A DNA stretch of 64,000 nt from an uncultured Clostridia bacterium (GTDB lineage Bacteria > Bacillota > Clostridia > Saccharofermentanales > Saccharofermentanaceae): assembly GCA_946407705.1 (NCBI GenBank), contig CAMJPC010000001.1:310001-374000 (forward strand), read 5' to 3'. The first letter of the stretch is position 1. Each line of letters opens with the position of its first letter. The notes under the pieces were generated by a model. The model was not told the origin of the DNA. It did no database searches and saw only the letters and a program-made list of their open reading frames with translations. A program made the position numbers and the translations under genes. This document shows positions 1-8,039 of this stretch, piece after piece.

Positions 1-3000
1 AGCAGTTCTCAAGTTTAGATGTGTCAAGATTTTCCAGATTAACCGACTTAAGTGATTTGCAGTCCGCGAATAAGCTGGCCAAAGACACGCAATTCGTGAA
101 ATGCGCACCGCTGAGATCGATCGTTTCGATCACGCCATCTTTTAAAGTAGAAGTTCCGTATGAAGTCTGTCCAAATGTCGAGCCGGAAAGGTCAACGTTC
201 TTGACCGCTTTGAGGAAACCAAAACTCTCCATAGAAGACAGATCAGATGTCTTCATCTCAATATTGGTAAGTTTGGAGCAGCCTGCGAAAAGATCAGTAA
301 AAGTCTTGCACTTCGTAAGAGTGTTACCGTTCAACTTTAATGTCTTGATATTAACGCAACCGCTGAAAGCACCCTGCATCGTAGTGCAAGAATCCAAATG
401 CATGTTGCTGAAACTTACCTCACCGGTAGATGTAGGTGTACTGCCACCCATATTGGTGCAACCTTTAAACAAGTAACTCAAATTGGTAACTTTGCTTATA
501 TTCCAGCCGGCAAGATTGCCAACACCGATATCCAAACTTGTGCAGCCTGAGAACATGCCTTCACAGTTTGTAAGTTCAGGTGCAGTAAATCCGGACATCT
601 GGATAGTTTTAAGTCCTGTGCATCCGGTAAACAAATACGAAGCATTAGTACATGTATCAAAAGTCATTCCGTTAAAGTTAAAGCTCGTAAATGCAGTACA
701 ATTCTGGAACATATACGAAATGTTTGAAACTTTCGATTTATCCCAGCCGGAAAAATCAACGCTCGTTAAAGAACTGCAATTCTTGAACATTTCCGAACAA
801 TTGATCGCGGAAACCGCTGACGATGATTTCGGACTGAATATGACCGTTTGAAGATTGACGCAGTCCAGGAACATATCCTTGAACGAAGTAGAAGAATCCA
901 ATTTGGTACCGGTCATGTTAACTGTTACCAGCTTTTTAATATTTGATGGACTGATACGGTAAAACATCTGATAGCAGCTTGTCATACCGGAAAGATCTGC
1001 ATTAGTCAGATCCAGATACGTTAGCGAGTCTCTTGTAATGAACTTCGCATTAGTAACCGATCTTAAGTCACTGTCTCTCATTTCCAGCCATCTCAACCCA
1101 TAACACTCTTCAAATACCTGTTGAGTAGATCCAGTGAATTGTGTAAGCACGATCTCATTCATCTTAACTTTTTCCATTGAATTACAATAACGGAAGAAGT
1201 ACTGAAGATTTGTTGCTTGGGCAAGATTGGATTTGCTTAGATCAGCGCTTAACAGTCCGTTACAATTCGAGAAAAACTCGGTTATTTTCGTACAAGACGG
1301 CAAACTGATCTGAAGCCTTATATTCTTAAGACCATAACACTTGCTAAATACATAGTCCGCTTTTGTTACTCCTGAGAAAACGACAGGATTAACTGCTGCT
1401 GCAGAAGCTGCATCCGCCGAGTCAGCATTAACCAGGAAATTGTCGATTTTTTCAAGTCTGGAGCAAGAAGCAAACATGTATTCGATCGATGTTACCTTTC
1501 CTGCCGAAGTGCTTACTGATTCCGGGAAAATAATAGTCTTGGCGCCGCAACCTTCAAACATGTGTGACATGTCGATATTATTCGATTGATTGAACTTGAA
1601 GGTGTGGATGTCAATGGTGAATGTGCCATCAGCATTTACATCACAACCGTTGAACATGTAAGTAAAATCAGTAACGCTGGAAGTGTCCCAATCCCAATTT
1701 TCCGAATGCAGATTCAGATTCGGGCAGTTCTTGAACATGTTCTTCATGGTCGTAACACCGGACGTATTCCATCCGGACAGATCTGCAGTAAGTGCTCCCG
1801 TACAATCAAGGAACATGGCGGAAGTATTTGTAACTTTAGACGTTACAAGGCCCGCCAGCTTGAAAGATGTTAATTTGTCACACCCCTCAAACATTGACTG
1901 CATATCTGTCGTAAGTTCACTGCTGAAGATGGAACCGAACGGATCAGGTCCTGTCATTCCTGTAATGGATTCCAATTTCTTACAATTAATGAACATCTTC
2001 TTGCAACTGTCATTAAGGACAAATCTGCCGTCATTGCTAAGAACATAAGAAGTCAACTTTCCATTCTGTGTCACTTTATACAGTACATAGTCATCTTTTG
2101 TGGCTGAACTCTCCCATTGAGCGTCATATGCGATCGCTACTGCAGTAGGTCCGGTCACAGTGGCACCGCTAGACTTGTATCCGTTTATTCTATCGATCCA
2201 ATCTGATTTTTTGCCGAATATGACACCGGTAACGTTATTTTGATCAATTGCTTTCACAAATTTAGTGCCGCAGATCAACTTAACAGTCTTCTGATTAAGC
2301 TGTCTATATGTGACGACATAACCGGTATCAACTTTTCCGGTATATGAATATGTGTATCCGGTAACATTTGTGCATGTTAATGTAGGAGTACCTGACACGG
2401 TAATGCCGGATAATATAAACTGGTATTTGCCATTCGCCAATGTAAACGTTCTTGCAGGGCTTGTTCCGTTGAAAGTTATATCGATGCCCGGAGCTATAGA
2501 ATTATCAGGCCATTCTGTGAGATTTCCGCTTTCATCAAGCCATCTTACTCTTATGTTGATATCTTTCTTTGTAGACGGAGTACCACCGCCGCTATGAGTT
2601 CCCTTACCGGAACCGTTGGCAGAGAAACTGACAACAGTCTTGCGGGTATAGATCCGCTTGCTCTCAACATCAGCATAATCGCCATCATATACTTTAACAG
2701 TAAGCTCGACGAAAGTCGGATGCTTAACGCCGTTCTCGTCGGTCTTATACTTAATGTTTGCAAAATCAAGAGAAACCGTATAACCGTCATATGTCGAAGC
2801 GGTTATAGGGTTTGTGTAATCGAAAGCGTAGCGGGGCGTAACTCCCTTGCTGTTATCCTTAGATTGATAATAACCGAAATGAACATATCCGCTCTTACGG
2901 TTATTTTTATCAGAGTCGGTAGACAGGCTGTCAGCTGCATGACTGTATGAAGTACCGGTCATCGCGGTTTGGCTGACCTTCGCAATGTTAGCATCAGTAA

Positions 3001-3382
3001 TCTTGAAACACGAGAAGATCGCCTGGCAGTAATTACCGTTTTTACGGACTACGAGAACGGGGCCACTGGTATTGGCATCTGAACCCGGACCGGAAAAAAG
3101 ACCTGAATCGGTTTCCCCGTAAGTTCCGTCTGCGATCCAGGCAGACGCATAATCACTGTTGTCAACGTCATCACAAGCATTACGGATTGAATCAACAACA
3201 GTATCCGCAACTAATTGGGCATGGGAAAGCTTCACCGTGTGCTGGTAGATCCTCTCAATAGGATTGAGGAGAGCTACGCATACTACGGCAAAGAGCAGGG
3301 CAAGCGTCATTGAAACTATGAGTTCAACGAGCGTTATACCCTTCTTGGAACAGCAATTCACACTTGAAGCTTTTTTTCTCAT
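1..3382 (-). CDS. Giant prepilin-like protein with BspA-type leucine-rich repeats (3' end outside window)
   Basis: I read this frame codon by codon from the ATG at 3382 to the window edge and found no stop in about 1,127 codons. Residues 1-35 are a class III (type IV prepilin) signal: KKG at 13-15, predicted cleavage after Gly15, Glu at mature position +5 (Glu20), then a hydrophobic helix. Residues 36-260 look like a GspJ/PulJ-type minor pilin body. A Gly/Ser linker near 265 leads to a Cna-B-like beta module (about 270-380), and from about 460 onward come at least 20 BspA/DUF285 repeats with MFxxC motifs. The start has a GGAGAG ribosome site and lies 2 bases after the PilV-like gene. Likely role (inferred): an adhesin carried on the pilus, probably at the tip. 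The fusion is unusual; the C-terminus cannot be seen. Confidence 0.9.
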   Translation of the reverse strand, partial: MRKKASSVNCCSKKGITLVELIVSMTLALLFAVVCVALLNPIERIYQHTVKLSHAQLVADTVVDSIRNACDDVDNSDYASAWIADGTYGETDSGLFSGPGSDANTSGPVLVVRKNGNYCQAIFSCFKITDANIAKVSQTAMTGTSYSHAADSLSTDSDKNNRKSGYVHFGYYQSKDNSKGVTPRYAFDYTNPITASTYDGYTVSLDFANIKYKTDENGVKHPTFVELTVKVYDGDYADVESKRIYTRKTVVSFSANGSGKGTHSGGGTPSTKKDINIRVRWLDESGNLTEWPDNSIAPGIDITFNGTSPARTFTLANGKYQFILSGITVSGTPTLTCTNVTGYTYSYTGKVDTGYVVTYRQLNQKTVKLICGTKFVKAIDQNNVTGVIFGKKSDWIDRINGYKSSGATVTGPTAVAIAYDAQWESSATKDDYVLYKVTQNGKLTSYVLSNDGRFVLNDSCKKMFINCKKLESITGMTGPDPFGSIFSSELTTDMQSMFEGCDKLTSFKLAGLVTSKVTNTSAMFLDCTGALTADLSGWNTSGVTTMKNMFKNCPNLNLHSENWDWDTSSVTDFTYMFNGCDVNADGTFTIDIHTFKFNQSNNIDMSHMFEGCGAKTIIFPESVSTSAGKVTSIEYMFASCSRLEKIDNFLVNADSADAASAAAVNPVVFSGVTKADYVFSKCYGLKNIRLQISLPSCTKITEFFSNCNGLLSADLSKSNLAQATNLQYFFRYCNSMEKVKMNEIVLTQFTGSTQQVFEECYGLRWLEMRDSDLRSVTNAKFITRDSLTYLDLTNADLSGMTSCYQMFYRISPSNIKKLVTVNMTGTKLDSSTSFKDMFLDCVNLQTVIFSPKSSSAVSAINCSEMFKNCSSLTSVDFSGWDKSKVSNISYMFQNCTAFTSFNFNGMTFDTCTNASYLFTGCTGLKTIQMSGFTAPELTNCEGMFSGCTSLDIGVGNLAGWNISKVTNLSYLFKGCTNMGGSTPTSTGEVSFSNMHLDSCTTMQGAFSGCVNIKTLKLNGNTLTKCKTFTDLFAGCSKLTNIEMKTSDLSSMESFGFLKAVKNVDLSGSTFGQTSYGTSTLKDGVIETIDLSGAHFTNCVSLASLFADCKSLKSVNLENLDTSKLENC
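2..2010 (-). repeat. BspA/DUF285-type leucine-rich repeat array inside the giant prepilin
   Basis: The translated minus strand shows at least 20 degenerate units of roughly 20-30 residues, each built around an M/L/V/F-F-x-x-C core. Examples are KKMFINCKKLE, QSMFEGCDKLT, SEMFKNCSSLT and SYLFTGCTGLK, usually followed by Leu-Asp-Leu-Ser or Thr-Ser-x-Val-Thr. This is the pattern of BspA-like surface leucine-rich repeats (DUF285). The array is protein-level and diverged in DNA, so it is not a DNA satellite or CRISPR. Confidence 0.85.
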
Positions 3383-3384
3383 GT

Positions 3385-3759
3385 TTAACTCTCCAAATTA
3401 GCATCGAAAACATAGTAGTAATAAACATTCGAAGGACCGCCGCCGCAGACTACCTTATATTCAGTGAGTTTGAGCATATTCGGTTTGTTGTTGAGCTCGA
3501 GTCTTTCAGGAAATCCGGTGATTGGAGTACTTTGAGCCTCATCAGCAACACCGGTAACAGTTCTCTGAAGTCTTAACATTGCAGTGTCATTGTCTTTGGT
3601 ATTATCAATGGCGTATTTCTCCGCTGTTGTAGCGTAATTCATTCCCTGGGCAAACAAAGCCATGACGATCGTTATTACCACGAATGCAACAATAACCTCG
3701 ACCATTGACTCTGCCTTATTTGCGAACAGTACCGCTTTTGTCTTTGCTATGATCTTCAT
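3385..3759 (-). CDS. PilV-like minor prepilin with Ala at -1
   Basis: This 124-residue protein has a basic leader and then KAESMVEVIVAFVVI. Aligned on the conserved Glu (Glu21 as +5), the prepilin cleavage site falls after Ala16 rather than the usual Gly. The rest is a long N-terminal helix with a small C-terminal domain containing two Cys-poor beta segments and a Tyr-rich stretch near the end. The ribosome site is GGAG, 8 bases before the ATG, and the start overlaps the upstream gene's stop by 4 bases (ATGA). It sits between a GspK/PilX-like gene and the giant prepilin, which suggests a GspI/PilV-like role in pilus initiation or the tip complex. The family call rests on the N-terminus and context. 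Confidence 0.75.
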   Translation of the reverse strand: MKIIAKTKAVLFANKAESMVEVIVAFVVITIVMALFAQGMNYATTAEKYAIDNTKDNDTAMLRLQRTVTGVADEAQSTPITGFPERLELNNKPNMLKLTEYKVVCGGGPSNVYYYYVFDANLES

Positions 3760-4190
3760 GTGCGGTACTCCTTTGTATATACATAACTGGCTTTTCCGAC
3801 TTTTCCCGTTACCCTGAGACGCTTTCCGATGACCTTTCCGCCTTCCGTGATGTCAAATACTTCAGCAACAACGGAAGAATTAGGGATATCCGCAAAATCT
3901 CCCTGTTTATAGATCTCTTTTTTGTCAGGAACATCGGAAATGGAAAATTTGTCTTCCTCGATAAGACGGTCGATAGACGCGCCAAGACTCGCGGCAAGCT
4001 CATAAGCCTGATCCTGATTGAGCTGTCTGTTGGAAGATGCCATGAAAGTTGTTGTTGCGACACGTAAGATAACAACAGCTGCGAGAACTATGATCGCAAG
4101 TATAGCAACGAGCACAAGACTGGTGCCCTCGTTGTTGCCGAGGATCCTGGCGGTCCTTCTGAATAAATTGTCTCGTCTTATCCGTTTCAT
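3756..4190 (-). CDS. PilX/GspK-like minor prepilin lacking Glu5
   Basis: This protein of 144 residues has an Arg-rich leader (1-21), then Gly22 followed by TSLVLVAILAIIVLAA, a single hydrophobic helix. If cleavage follows Gly22, position +5 is Leu, not Glu. In known systems this loss marks GspK/PilX-type subunits that sit at the filament tip. The C-terminal region (about 60-144) is soluble and charged. AAGGGAA lies about 8 bases before the ATG, and the 3' end overlaps the PilV-like gene by 4 bases. The K-I-J-like order (this gene, PilV-like, GspJ-like giant) supports a tip-complex role. A generic one-span membrane protein is the alternative. Confidence 0.65.
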   Translation of the reverse strand: MKRIRRDNLFRRTARILGNNEGTSLVLVAILAIIVLAAVVILRVATTTFMASSNRQLNQDQAYELAASLGASIDRLIEEDKFSISDVPDKKEIYKQGDFADIPNSSVVAEVFDITEGGKVIGKRLRVTGKVGKASYVYTKEYRT

Positions 4191-4229
4191 AAAGAATTCC
4201 CTTTATACATACTGCCGGATCATGCCTTA

Positions 4230-4258
4230 ATTATACACTTTATAAAAAATAAGAAAAA
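4230..4258 (-). promoter_or_regulatory. Possible secondary promoter for the minor prepilin genes
   Basis: On the minus strand a perfect TATAAT (4230-4235) lies 40 bases upstream of the GspK-like start, with only a poor -35 (TTTTTC) 17 bases further up inside an AT-rich stretch. It would allow expression downstream of the hairpin after the major pilin. The weak -35 keeps confidence low. Confidence 0.35.
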
Positions 4259-4286
4259 GAGGAGTCTGTCGATTTCTTTTATGAAA

Positions 4287-4312
4287 GCGCCGGGCCCTTA
4301 AGAACCCGGCGC
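4287..4312 (-). terminator. Hairpin after the major pilin gene
   Basis: A perfect 8-bp stem, GCGCCGGG / CCCGGCGC, encloses a 10-base loop 38 bases past the pilin stop. On the minus strand it is followed by CTTTCAT rather than a clean T-run, so it may be a leaky terminator or an mRNA-stabilising stem. Either would leave pilin mRNA in excess over the downstream minor-pilin mRNA. Confidence 0.65.
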
Positions 4313-4350
4313 ATTTGCTAATTAAGCGTTAATATCAGTTAGGTTACTGA

Positions 4351-4767
4351 TTAAGCTGCTGTCCACTTCGGAACACCATTGGTGATCGTGAGAGTGTAGG
4401 TGTGAGAATTGATCGTAACTGTGCCTCCGGTGATAATGAAATCATCACCATAGTCGAAGGAGAATGCTGTAACTGCATTAGTGTCAACACCTGCGAGGTC
4501 GGTTACCTGCTTACCATAAGTAGCAGTACCATTAGCGATTGAACCACCACCTGTGATCACGTCTCTACCATACATCTCTGTAACAGTTGCCTGAGCTGCG
4601 CCGTAAACGGTAGCTGCTGTCTGATATTCCTTCTCTGCCTTTGCCTTGTCGATGTAGCCAACGAGTGCAGGAACGAGCATTGCTGCGAGAACTGCGAGGA
4701 TAACGAGGACTACGATGAGCTCAACGAGTGTGAAACCCTTCTTTGATGACTTACCTAACTTCTTCAT
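4351..4767 (-). CDS. pilA: Major type IV pilin
   Basis: The canonical prepilin start has leader MKKLGKSSKKG with cleavage after Gly11, mature N-terminus FTLVELIVVLVILAVLAA and Glu5. The total is 138 residues, typical for a short major pilin, with a Gly/Thr-rich beta C-terminal half. I chose the ATG at 4767 because AAGGAGG lies just upstream and would sit inside the coding region if the upstream TTG were used. It has its own promoter and a hairpin after the stop, as expected for the most abundant subunit. The protein is made as a membrane prepilin, cleaved by the PilD encoded upstream, and polymerised by PilB/PilC. Confidence 0.92.
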   Translation of the reverse strand: MKKLGKSSKKGFTLVELIVVLVILAVLAAMLVPALVGYIDKAKAEKEYQTAATVYGAAQATVTEMYGRDVITGGGSIANGTATYGKQVTDLAGVDTNAVTAFSFDYGDDFIITGGTVTINSHTYTLTITNGVPKWTAA

Positions 4768-4850
4768 GATAGTGACCTCCTTTTTCAATCACCCTTACCG
4801 GGAGTTTGTTATTTGTTTTGTCAAATCCGCTTGACTTGCTTGATGGTCTT

Positions 4851-4879
4851 ACTATAACCCATCGCAAAACAGACTTCAA
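4851..4879 (-). promoter_or_regulatory. Sigma-A promoter of the major pilin gene
   Basis: Minus-strand -35 TTGAAG (4874-4879) and -10 TATAGT (4851-4856) are separated by exactly 17 bases, giving a leader of about 80 bases. It fits dedicated expression of the pilin gene inside the larger locus. Confidence 0.7.
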
Positions 4880-4903
4880 CACATTTCCGCCACAATTCAT
4901 TTC

Positions 4904-4925
4904 CGGGTAACAATTTGTTTACCCG
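4904..4925. promoter_or_regulatory. Inverted repeat upstream of the pilin promoter
   Basis: The arms CGGGTAACAA and TTTGTTTACCCG pair with one bulged base, and the site ends 24 bases upstream of the pilin -35. No T-run follows on either strand, so it is more likely a regulator site than a pilD terminator. It resembles the GTTAA/GTAACA dyads upstream of the pilus operon promoter. Confidence 0.4.
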
Positions 4926-4971
4926 AAACCGCTAAACCCCTTGTTTGCAAACGGTTTGTGAACGGGAAACA

Positions 4972-5562
4972 CTATAAACTCATATGCAAAAGTTCGAGGA
5001 AAACAGACCCGAAAAGCTCGGAAAATGCACATCCCAAGGCCAAATATGGCGCTAATTTGACCTTGCTTTTTACACCCTTTTTCTTCGTTAACAAAGTTAA
5101 CAAACTGTAGCCGCCGGCGATCAAAAAGGCTATCAGGCCGGCAATTATGGTCTTGTCAAGCCCAAGAAACAAGCCTGTTGCGGCCATCATCTTGATGTCT
5201 CCGCCTCCGAAACCTTTGTTCACAAACAGTGCAACAAGAAACATCGGCAGGGATATTACGATTGCTCCCGCAAGACAGCTGATAATACTATGTATGCTTA
5301 TATTACTTATAAAGAACTTAACGAGAGCCAGAACGGCGATCAGGATCGGCAGGAGATCCGGTACTATCCCCTTATTGTCATCAGCTGCGGCGCATGCGGC
5401 AAGCAGGACAAGGAACAGTCCGGTTATTATGGTTCCCGGGCCGAATCCGCAAACGATTACCGCAGAAGCTACCGCTACAAACCCGAATATATAAAACACG
5501 GGAGTGAAAACCGCTCCCATGTCTTTAATAAGCTTATTTGTATGTTTCTCTTTAGTCGTCAT
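4972..5562 (-). CDS. pilD: Prepilin peptidase, short A24 type
   Basis: This multi-span membrane aspartyl protease would cleave the prepilin leaders encoded here. The protein is about 196 residues with several hydrophobic segments, a first Asp in the AAADDNKG segment (about 58-62) and the GGGDIK motif (GxGD class) near residue 120, which give the two catalytic aspartates. The N-terminal methyltransferase/zinc domain of classic PilD (four Cys) is missing, so it resembles the minimal TadV-like form. The ATG at 5562 lies within the last codons of pilB (11-base overlap); an in-frame TTG at 5580 just after GGAGG is the alternative start. Confidence 0.88.
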   Translation of the reverse strand: MTTKEKHTNKLIKDMGAVFTPVFYIFGFVAVASAVIVCGFGPGTIITGLFLVLLAACAAADDNKGIVPDLLPILIAVLALVKFFISNISIHSIISCLAGAIVISLPMFLVALFVNKGFGGGDIKMMAATGLFLGLDKTIIAGLIAFLIAGGYSLLTLLTKKKGVKSKVKLAPYLALGCAFSELFGSVFLELLHMSL

Positions 5563-7246
5563 AATAAGCGACGCGCTCAAGTTCCTCCATGGTGGTTATT
5601 CCCTGTTCAACAAGCTTTATGCACGCCTGCTTGAGGGTAACCATGTTCTGATGCTCTATGGCATATTTCTTCATCTCTTCGGCTGTGGCTCCGTTAGAGA
5701 TCATCTTACGCAGATCCTTGTCAACAACGAGGACCTCGTGGATTGCCGTACGTCCAAGATATCCCGCACCATGGCAGTGAACGCATCCCACGGGCTTTTT
5801 GGCACTTATTATTTTATGTCCGACAAACTCGACCTGAGCTTCCGTAAGAGGCTCTACCCTTGCGCAGTGAGGACATACCTTACGTACAAGTCTCTGGGCA
5901 ACGACGCCTGCGAGAGCCGATGAAAGGAGGTAAGGCTCAGAACCCATGTCAATGAGTCTTACGACCGTTGAAGCGGCGTCGTTGGTGTGAAGCGTCGAAA
6001 GAACGAGGTGGCCCGTAATAGCGGCTCTGATGGCGATCGTAGCGGTTTCAGCGTCACGGGTCTCACCTACCATGATGATATCCGGGTCCTGACGCATGAG
6101 AGCTCTGAGGCCGATCTCGAAGGTAAGGCCTGCCTGTGGGTGAACTTGCACCTGATTGAGTCTGGGAAGGTTCTTCTCGACAGGATCCTCGATCGTGCTT
6201 ATGTTGACCTGCTTATGAGAAAGGGATCCTAATGCCATATAGAGAGTCGTTGACTTGCCTGAACCCGTAGGTCCCGTGATATAGATAAGTCCGTTAGGCA
6301 TCTTGAGCATCTCGGTGAATTTGTCGTAAGCATCCTGTGCCATGCCGAATGTCGCATTGTTGTCGATCGCGACCTCCGACATGATAAGACGCATGACCAC
6401 CTTTTCGCCGAATACCGTAGGGATTACGTTAACACGGACGTTAACGATCTGACTCTGGATCCTTACTCTGAAGTGGCCATCCTGAGGGATACGGCGCTCA
6501 GCGATGTCCATCTCACCCATGATCTTGATTCTCGCAACGAGAGAATCCTGAACGTTTTTCTGGAGAGTAATGTAATCGAGGAGCGTACCGTCGATTCTCA
6601 TTCTGACCATGACGTTGCGCTCAAATGGCTCGATATGGATATCTGATGCGTTATCAGTAAAAGCCTTGTCCAGAAGCGAGTTAACGAGGTTGATGATAGG
6701 AGCGTCATCCGCGCCTGCACTTGTATCGATGACAAGTTCATCAATATCGATGCCGGTAGCATTGATATTTGCGTTCTCGGCAGCTGCCTTAGCTTTGATC
6801 TCGGCATACTGGTATTCGATAGCGCTCTTCAGCGGTTCAAGCTCTGCAAGGACAGTATCTACAGGGAGACCGATGGTCTGCCTGATATCTTCGATGGCAT
6901 AGAGATTGAGCGGATCGTTAACTGCGAGGATGACCTGACCTTCGCTGTTGGCGACGGGCATCATGATGTACTGCTCAGCCATCTGCTTAGGGATGAGCCT
7001 TACCGCTTCAACATCGATCTTATATGTCGTGATATCGATCAGAACCGTGCCAAGTCTGTCAGCAAGAGCAGTAAGGATCTGTTTCTCAGTAGCGTAGCCC
7101 AGATCCTGGAGAACCTCACCAACACGCTTGCCCTGCGATTCCTTCTGGATCGCAAGAGCCTCTTTAAGCTGTGCCTCAGTGATATAACCTGCCGTTACGA
7201 GCAGATCACCTATTCTGATTTTGCTGGCCTGTGCGTTGTTATCCAT
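5552..7246 (-). CDS. pilB: Type IV pilus extension ATPase PilB
   Basis: This hexameric cytoplasmic ATPase powers pilus polymerisation. The 564 residues comprise an N-terminal MshEN/GspE-N region (about 1-150), a linker, and a GspE catalytic domain. Walker A is GPTGSGKSTTLYMAL (about 325), followed by the Asp and His boxes and Walker B. Two Cys pairs (CPHC near 456 and CVHC near 488) form the zinc motif typical of PilB/GspE and absent from PilT. AGAGGAAA precedes the ATG. It lies between pilO and pilD in one transcription unit. Confidence 0.95.
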   Translation of the reverse strand: MDNNAQASKIRIGDLLVTAGYITEAQLKEALAIQKESQGKRVGEVLQDLGYATEKQILTALADRLGTVLIDITTYKIDVEAVRLIPKQMAEQYIMMPVANSEGQVILAVNDPLNLYAIEDIRQTIGLPVDTVLAELEPLKSAIEYQYAEIKAKAAAENANINATGIDIDELVIDTSAGADDAPIINLVNSLLDKAFTDNASDIHIEPFERNVMVRMRIDGTLLDYITLQKNVQDSLVARIKIMGEMDIAERRIPQDGHFRVRIQSQIVNVRVNVIPTVFGEKVVMRLIMSEVAIDNNATFGMAQDAYDKFTEMLKMPNGLIYITGPTGSGKSTTLYMALGSLSHKQVNISTIEDPVEKNLPRLNQVQVHPQAGLTFEIGLRALMRQDPDIIMVGETRDAETATIAIRAAITGHLVLSTLHTNDAASTVVRLIDMGSEPYLLSSALAGVVAQRLVRKVCPHCARVEPLTEAQVEFVGHKIISAKKPVGCVHCHGAGYLGRTAIHEVLVVDKDLRKMISNGATAEEMKKYAIEHQNMVTLKQACIKLVEQGITTMEELERVAYYDD

Positions 7247-7258
7247 AAGTATTTCCTC

Positions 7259-8038
7259 TTACTTCTCAAAATTGGGCTTTTCGGTCATAAAGAAATTCAG
7301 GTTGATCTTCAATTCCTTATAATCAGGATTCATAAGAGTCTTGTTGCCCTTGTCGTCTTCAAGCCAGACTTCCTTGGCATCAGTCCATGTGAAGCCCGTA
7401 ACTCTGATCGAAGGATTCTTTGTAATGTCATCGATCAATGCCTGGCACTTCTCCTGAGTACCCTGGACGACTATTATGATCTTTGCGCACTGAACCTCCG
7501 AAGGCTCGGTGGTCTTAACGCCGTTGACAGCCTGCGTGTAGTAAGCCTGAAGGGACTTAACATCGAGAGTCGCCAAAGCTGCAGGATCATTTACCGTAGC
7601 GCTGGTATCTACTTCAGGAGCTTCGGGAATGATCTTGGGAGCCTTGATGTCGGCATAAGGATAGGGGGACTCGACCACAAAAGAACCGTCTCTGATATCA
7701 ACGATAAAATCAACAGGCGTAAGTCCGAAGCGAAGGACATAAGCGGTACCCATCTTCTCGATCTTGGAGTTGTCCATGACATCGTAGAATTTCTTTGTGG
7801 AGCCATTGATGTCAGTAACCGCCTTGTTGTAAAGCACCTCGGCGGTACCAAGCTGGAGAGACTTCATTCTGTACTCCTGCTTTGTGGCCTCAGCCGTTCT
7901 GATCTTATCTTCAAGTTCGATAAACCTTAATGCTGCAGGCCTGATCATGTACCAGCTGAATAGAACGACAACCGCAAGATAGAGTACGATCGCTATTGTT
8001 CTTTTATCCTGAGGCTTAAGAGTGGATTCAAATTTCAT
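7259..8038 (-). CDS. pilO: PilO-like alignment protein
   Basis: A bitopic membrane protein with a short cytoplasmic tail, one membrane span at about residues 15-35, a coiled-coil stretch (about 36-75) and a mixed alpha/beta extracytoplasmic domain, the layout of PilO/GspM. It directly follows pilMN, as PilO does in known loci, where PilN and PilO form the inner-membrane alignment complex. I chose the ATG at 8038 because a GGGGG stretch lies 9 bases before it; longer frames would overlap pilMN. The protein is 259 residues. Sequence similarity in this family is low, so the call relies partly on position. Confidence 0.75.
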   Translation of the reverse strand: MKFESTLKPQDKRTIAIVLYLAVVVLFSWYMIRPAALRFIELEDKIRTAEATKQEYRMKSLQLGTAEVLYNKAVTDINGSTKKFYDVMDNSKIEKMGTAYVLRFGLTPVDFIVDIRDGSFVVESPYPYADIKAPKIIPEAPEVDTSATVNDPAALATLDVKSLQAYYTQAVNGVKTTEPSEVQCAKIIIVVQGTQEKCQALIDDITKNPSIRVTGFTWTDAKEVWLEDDKGNKTLMNPDYKELKINLNFFMTEKPNFEK

Positions 8039-8039
8039 A

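Noticed and set aside
2..2010. Repeated pattern considered as CRISPR or DNA satellite
   Set aside because: The repetition is in the protein (MFxxC units); the DNA units differ in sequence and spacing and there are no uniform spacers.
21..2950. Several plus-strand open frames of 80-150 codons
   Set aside because: They are antisense to the uninterrupted minus-strand giant prepilin, have no ribosome sites, and their peptides match nothing.
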